From assembly GCA_913048145.1 (NCBI GenBank), contig CAJWVP010000094.1:1-9579 (forward strand): DNA of 9,579 nucleotides. Direction: 5' to 3'. Source of the stretch: an uncultured Rhodospirillaceae bacterium. Its GTDB lineage: Bacteria; Pseudomonadota; Alphaproteobacteria; Rhodospirillales; Casp-alpha2. Under the pieces are notes generated by a model that saw only the letters and a list, made by a program, of their open reading frames with translations, was not told the DNA's origin and made no database searches. The position numbers and the translations under genes were made by a program. Positions within the stretch are counted from its first letter, which is position 1. Every line of letters begins with the position of its first letter. Positions 7,324 through 9,579 of this stretch are shown piece after piece.

Positions 7324-7374
7324 GTCTATCGGCCTCCGTAACTCGTTTCACTCCATGGAAAAAACCCGATAGAC
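7324..7374 (-). repeat. 9-bp perfect inverted repeat, 33-nt loop
   Basis: GTCTATCGG (7374-7366) and CCGATAGAC (7332-7324) on the minus strand are perfect complements, with a run of six T just inside the first arm. It lies in the leader region of the DECR-like SDR gene, after the decayed small gene. An operator or long-range stem is possible, but a 9-bp match at this distance is expected a few times by chance in a sequence this long. Confidence 0.3.
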
Positions 7375-7422
7375 CTCCTTGATCACAGAGCCATGGTCAC
7401 GATGCCACGCTCCAAGGTGGCA

Positions 7423-7589
7423 TTAGGCCGGATAGCCGAATTCCATGAAGGCGTCCTGGGCGGAAAAAATCCCCTAAAACACCACTGCCAACAGCGCAAA
7501 TAGAGCAACCACGCCATATATCGTCCCCCGCCCAAAAGACCCAGGATCACAGTCGGCACCGTAAACACGTATATGGCCGATAAGATCAT
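7423..7589 (-). pseudogene. Probable decayed gene of a small two-helix membrane protein
   Basis: This is the main content of the 357-nt gap at 7260-7616. From an ATG at 7589 the frame reads a hydrophobic helix, MILSAIYVFTVPTVILGLLG. After a five-G run at 7525-7529, the coding character moves to another frame, IYGVVALFALLAVVF, then a TAG at 7476-7474, then GIFSAQDAFMEFGYPA and a TAA at 7425-7423. The last stretch has GC-rich third positions (gcc, cag, gac, gcc, ttc) like the neighbouring genes. One frameshift in the G-run plus one stop change would give a protein of about 55 residues with two membrane helices. The unshifted frame continues to 7383 as a 68-residue open frame rich in Trp, Arg and Pro, which looks non-natural. 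I do not recognise the family. A sequencing error in the G-run cannot explain the TAG as well, so decay is the simpler reading. Confidence 0.4.
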
Positions 7590-7616
7590 GAGCCTCGGGT
7601 CAAAAGCGTTTGCGCC

Positions 7617-8384
7617 TTAGAATGGATTAACTGCGTGCGCCCCGTCGACGCTGATCACGGTGCCGCTCACGTAGCTGCCCGCGTCGGAGCAGAGCATAAG
7701 GAGCGGACCTGACAATTCCTCCAACTCGCCGGTGCGTCGGAAGGGAATGCGCTTGATCATGGTCTGGGCGTAATCGCTGCGTAGATACTCGCGGTTCAAC
7801 TCCGTCTCGAAATAGCCCGGCGCGATAGCGTTTACACGGATGCCATGCTGGGCCCATTCCACGGCTAGAGCGCGGGTCATGTGGGCAACGCCGGCCTTGG
7901 AAACGGCATAGGGCATGATCCCCGGAGAGACGCGCTTAGACAGCAGAGAGGCAATGGACACGATACTGCCACCGACTTCACCTTTGACCATACGTCTCGC
8001 TGCCTCCTGAGCGACAGCCCAGACCCCGGTTAGGTTGGTGCCAATGACCTGGTTCCAATGGTCCTCGCTGACATCCAAGGCCATGTCGCGCTGGGCAATG
8101 CCTGCGTTGTTGACCAGCACGGTCACGGTCCCAGCCTCGCGCTCGACGGTCTCGAAGGCATCGGCGATGCTTTCGCGATTGGTGACGTCCAGGGCGACAC
8201 GCACAACCTGACCGCCGGCGGCGGCGATCTCTGAGGCAACCTCGGCGACCTTGTCGTCGCGCCGGGCTGCCACGGCCACGGCGGCACCAGCAGCCGCCAG
8301 CGTCAGAGCGAAATGCCGACCGAGGCCGCTAGACCCGCCCGTTACCAGGGCAACCTTCCCGGTCAGATCAAAACGGTTTTTCAT
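7617..8384 (-). CDS. Classical SDR oxidoreductase, FabG-like
   Basis: NAD(P)H-dependent reductase or dehydrogenase, 255 aa from the ATG, cytosolic. Seen (numbered from that ATG): TGGSSGLG (15-22), Arg41-Arg42 after the second strand (favours NADPH), NNAG (92-95), and the full catalytic tetrad Asn117, Ser146, Tyr159 and Lys163 (PYAVSKAG). RVNAIAPGYFETE and the C-terminal SGTVISVDGA complete the fold. The family includes 3-ketoacyl reductases, gluconate 5-dehydrogenase-like and hydroxyacyl dehydrogenases; the closest substrate cannot be assigned. AAGGAG (8393-8398), formed by the last two codons of the upstream synthetase fragment, lies 8 nt before the ATG at 8384. An alternative GTG at 8387 would add one residue. 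The 5-nt gap to the upstream frame shows an ancestral synthetase-SDR operon with coupled translation. With the synthetase broken, expression of this gene may now be altered. Confidence 0.92.
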   Translation of the reverse strand: MKNRFDLTGKVALVTGGSSGLGRHFALTLAAAGAAVAVAARRDDKVAEVASEIAAAGGQVVRVALDVTNRESIADAFETVEREAGTVTVLVNNAGIAQRDMALDVSEDHWNQVIGTNLTGVWAVAQEAARRMVKGEVGGSIVSIASLLSKRVSPGIMPYAVSKAGVAHMTRALAVEWAQHGIRVNAIAPGYFETELNREYLRSDYAQTMIKRIPFRRTGELEELSGPLLMLCSDAGSYVSGTVISVDGAHAVNPF

Positions 8385-8389
8385 CACGC

Positions 8390-9169
8390 CTACTCCTTGA
8401 TGCGATCCCGAAGCACGAATTTCTGGATCTTGCCGGTGGACGTCTTTGGCAACTCACCGAACACGACTTCCGTTGGCGCCTTAAAGCTTGCCATGTTGTC
8501 CTTGCAGAACTGGATGATGTCGGCCGGTGCCAAGTCGCCCGCGTCTGCCTTGAGGTTGACGAAGGCGGACGGCGTTTCTCCCCATTTCTCGTGAGGTTTG
8601 GCGACCACGGCAGCTTCCATAACGGCAGGATGCTTGTATAGGATTTCTTCGATCTCCAGAGAGGAGATGTTCTCCCCACCGGAGATAATGATATCCTTAG
8701 ATCGATCCTTCACCTCAATGTAGTTGTCTGGATGCATTACGCCCAAATCGCCCGTGTGGAACCAGCCGCCTTTGAAGGCCGCCTCCGTGGCCTCGGCGTT
8801 TTTCAGGTACCCCTTCATGGCCGTGTTGGACCGGATCATTACCTCGCCGATGGTTTCGCCGTCGGCGGGGACAGGCTCCATGGTATCCGGGTTCATAACC
8901 GTCTGCTTCGTGAGCGTCGGATAGCGCACGCCCTGCCGAGCCATCATGGTCGCACGCTCCTCCAAGGGCAGCGCCTCCCAGGTCTCCTGCCAAGCACAGT
9001 AGGTGGACGGACCATAGGTTTCCGTAAGACCGTAGGCGTGGATGACACGAAAGCCCATCCGCTCCATGCCTACGATAATGGCCGACGGCGGCGCGGCAGT
9101 GCATCGCATCCCCACAGCATCCTCACGGCGCACAAGAGCCCAACACCGCGCCAGATATCGACCGTGCAT
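8390..9169 (-). pseudogene. 5'-truncated acyl-CoA synthetase (C-terminal half)
   Basis: C-terminal half of an AMP-forming acyl-CoA synthetase of the roughly 540-residue AlkK-like type. Seen (numbered from the ATG at 9169): TAAPPSA (24-30), YGLTETYG (46-53), the ERATMMARQGVRYP stretch typical of this group (71-84), GWFHTGD (135-141), the hinge KDRSKDIIISGGENIS (154-169) and the catalytic lysine motif PKTSTGKIQK (241-250, Lys247). Missing: the P-loop YTSGTTGxPKG, the FHCNG substrate-tunnel segment and about 280 N-terminal residues. Family similarity is clear only below about 9115. The frame upstream of the ATG meets a TAA near 9213, and the ATG has no ribosome site. The fragment therefore cannot make a normal enzyme. 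The break abuts the phosphodiesterase-like gene on the other strand. It was presumably the first gene of an operon with the FabG-like SDR. Truncation in the genome and chimeric assembly are both possible. Confidence 0.85.
8393..8398 (-). promoter_or_regulatory. Shine-Dalgarno site of the FabG-like SDR, inside the synthetase 3' end
   Basis: AAGGAG is formed by the last two sense codons of the synthetase fragment, just before its TAG at 8392-8390. Spacing is 8 nt to the ATG at 8384 and 5 nt to the GTG at 8387, which supports translational coupling. Confidence 0.6.
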
Positions 9170-9188
9170 CTTGGCATGGTCGTTGTTG

Positions 9189-9579
9189 ATGCCGCTTTGT
9201 TTTTGGTTTTATCCACTTCATGCGAGCACGCTGGTATTGGTGTCTGTCGATGGTTTTCGCTGGGATTATCTGGATCGACCCGAGGCGCGTCAGATGAAAG
9301 CCTTGGCAGATCGCGGTGTGCGAGTGACCAAGTTGCGGCCAGTTTATCCGTCTAAAACGTTTCCTGCCCATCTCTCCATTGCAACCGGACTGCACCCCAC
9401 GGGCCACGGTATTGTCGACAACTACTTCTGCCGCGATGACCGACCCGACTGCTATGATTTCGACGACCAGCTCTTTCAGCCTCGTACAAGGGGTTATGCC
9501 CCTGGCAATATCAGGAGTCTGAGCCCTCCTCCCCGACAAACAGCGAAGGAAGCTGCCCACCGTTGCGCCATCGCTGTGC
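9189..9579 (+). CDS. Nucleotide pyrophosphatase/phosphodiesterase (NPP/ENPP family), partial
   Basis: N-terminal part of a type I phosphodiesterase/nucleotide pyrophosphatase, a zinc enzyme of the alkaline phosphatase superfamily that is usually exported. Seen: a hydrophobic leader (LLMPLCFWFYPLHAS), then LVLVSVDGFRWDYL with metal-ligand Asp21, YPSKTFPAH with nucleophile Thr57, TGLHPTGHGIVDN with Asn78, then CRDDRPDC. The spacings 21/57/78 equal those of Asp54/Thr90/Asn111 in the Xanthomonas NPP, which strongly supports the family. The frame is open to the window edge, but after about residue 98 (near 9480) the expected 'GxPxW...G..A...WPG' region is not seen. The start is uncertain: the ATG at 9189 gives a short leader, a TTG at 9171 would give a longer one, and neither has a ribosome site. 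The true 5' end may be lost at the junction with the synthetase fragment. Confidence 0.75.
   Translation, partial: MPLCFWFYPLHASTLVLVSVDGFRWDYLDRPEARQMKALADRGVRVTKLRPVYPSKTFPAHLSIATGLHPTGHGIVDNYFCRDDRPDCYDFDDQLFQPRTRGYAPGNIRSLSPPPRQTAKEAAHRCAIAV

Noticed and set aside
9123..9560. A 145-codon minus-strand frame covering the right end
   Set aside because: It lies antisense to the phosphodiesterase motifs, whose spacing matches the family exactly, and its own translation has no recognisable features.

Overview
The window is a moderately GC-rich piece of bacterial chromosome. It carries acyl-CoA (fatty or aromatic acid) metabolism genes around a two-gene export operon. Protein similarities recalled from memory (the fused-type 3-hydroxyacyl-CoA dehydrogenase, the small HGDHxHVG-type hypothetical protein, the GQDxAQW subfamily of DHA2 transporters) point to an alphaproteobacterium, perhaps Rhodospirillales-like. 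That placement is inference, since there is no rRNA or other marker. I found no tRNA, rRNA, CRISPR array, complete mobile element or phage gene.

Layout, left to right. (1) 71-1733, plus strand: a 3-hydroxyacyl-CoA dehydrogenase tightly coupled to a small conserved protein of unknown function. (2) 1734-1979: a convergent intergenic gap with one weak hairpin. (3) 1980-4692, minus strand: an EmrA/HlyD-type membrane fusion protein followed by its EmrB-type 14-helix MFS partner. (4) 4693-4854: a divergent promoter region. (5) 4855-6369, plus strand: a complete AMP-forming acyl-CoA ligase, whose stop codon overlaps that of the next gene. (6) 6366-7259, minus strand: a 2,4-dienoyl-CoA-reductase-like SDR with Trp where the active-site Tyr is expected. 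(7) 7260-7616: a gap holding what looks like the decayed gene of a small membrane protein. (8) 7617-9169, minus strand: a classical SDR translationally coupled to the C-terminal half of a second acyl-CoA synthetase whose 5' half is missing. (9) 9189-9579, plus strand: the N-terminal part of a nucleotide pyrophosphatase/phosphodiesterase running off the window.

Functionally, the ligase would activate a carboxylic acid to its CoA thioester. The reductases and the hydroxyacyl-CoA dehydrogenase would then carry out redox steps of beta-oxidation-like degradation, and the EmrAB-like pump may export a related or toxic compound. Substrates cannot be read from the sequence. The right end (about 9100-9579) is a patchwork: a 5'-truncated synthetase lies head-to-head with a phosphodiesterase fragment whose similarity fades near 9480. 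This means genomic decay or rearrangement, or a chimeric assembly. I did not find a convincing new multi-gene system. The best leads are the SDR with the altered active site, the unknown protein coupled to the dehydrogenase, and the right-hand junction.
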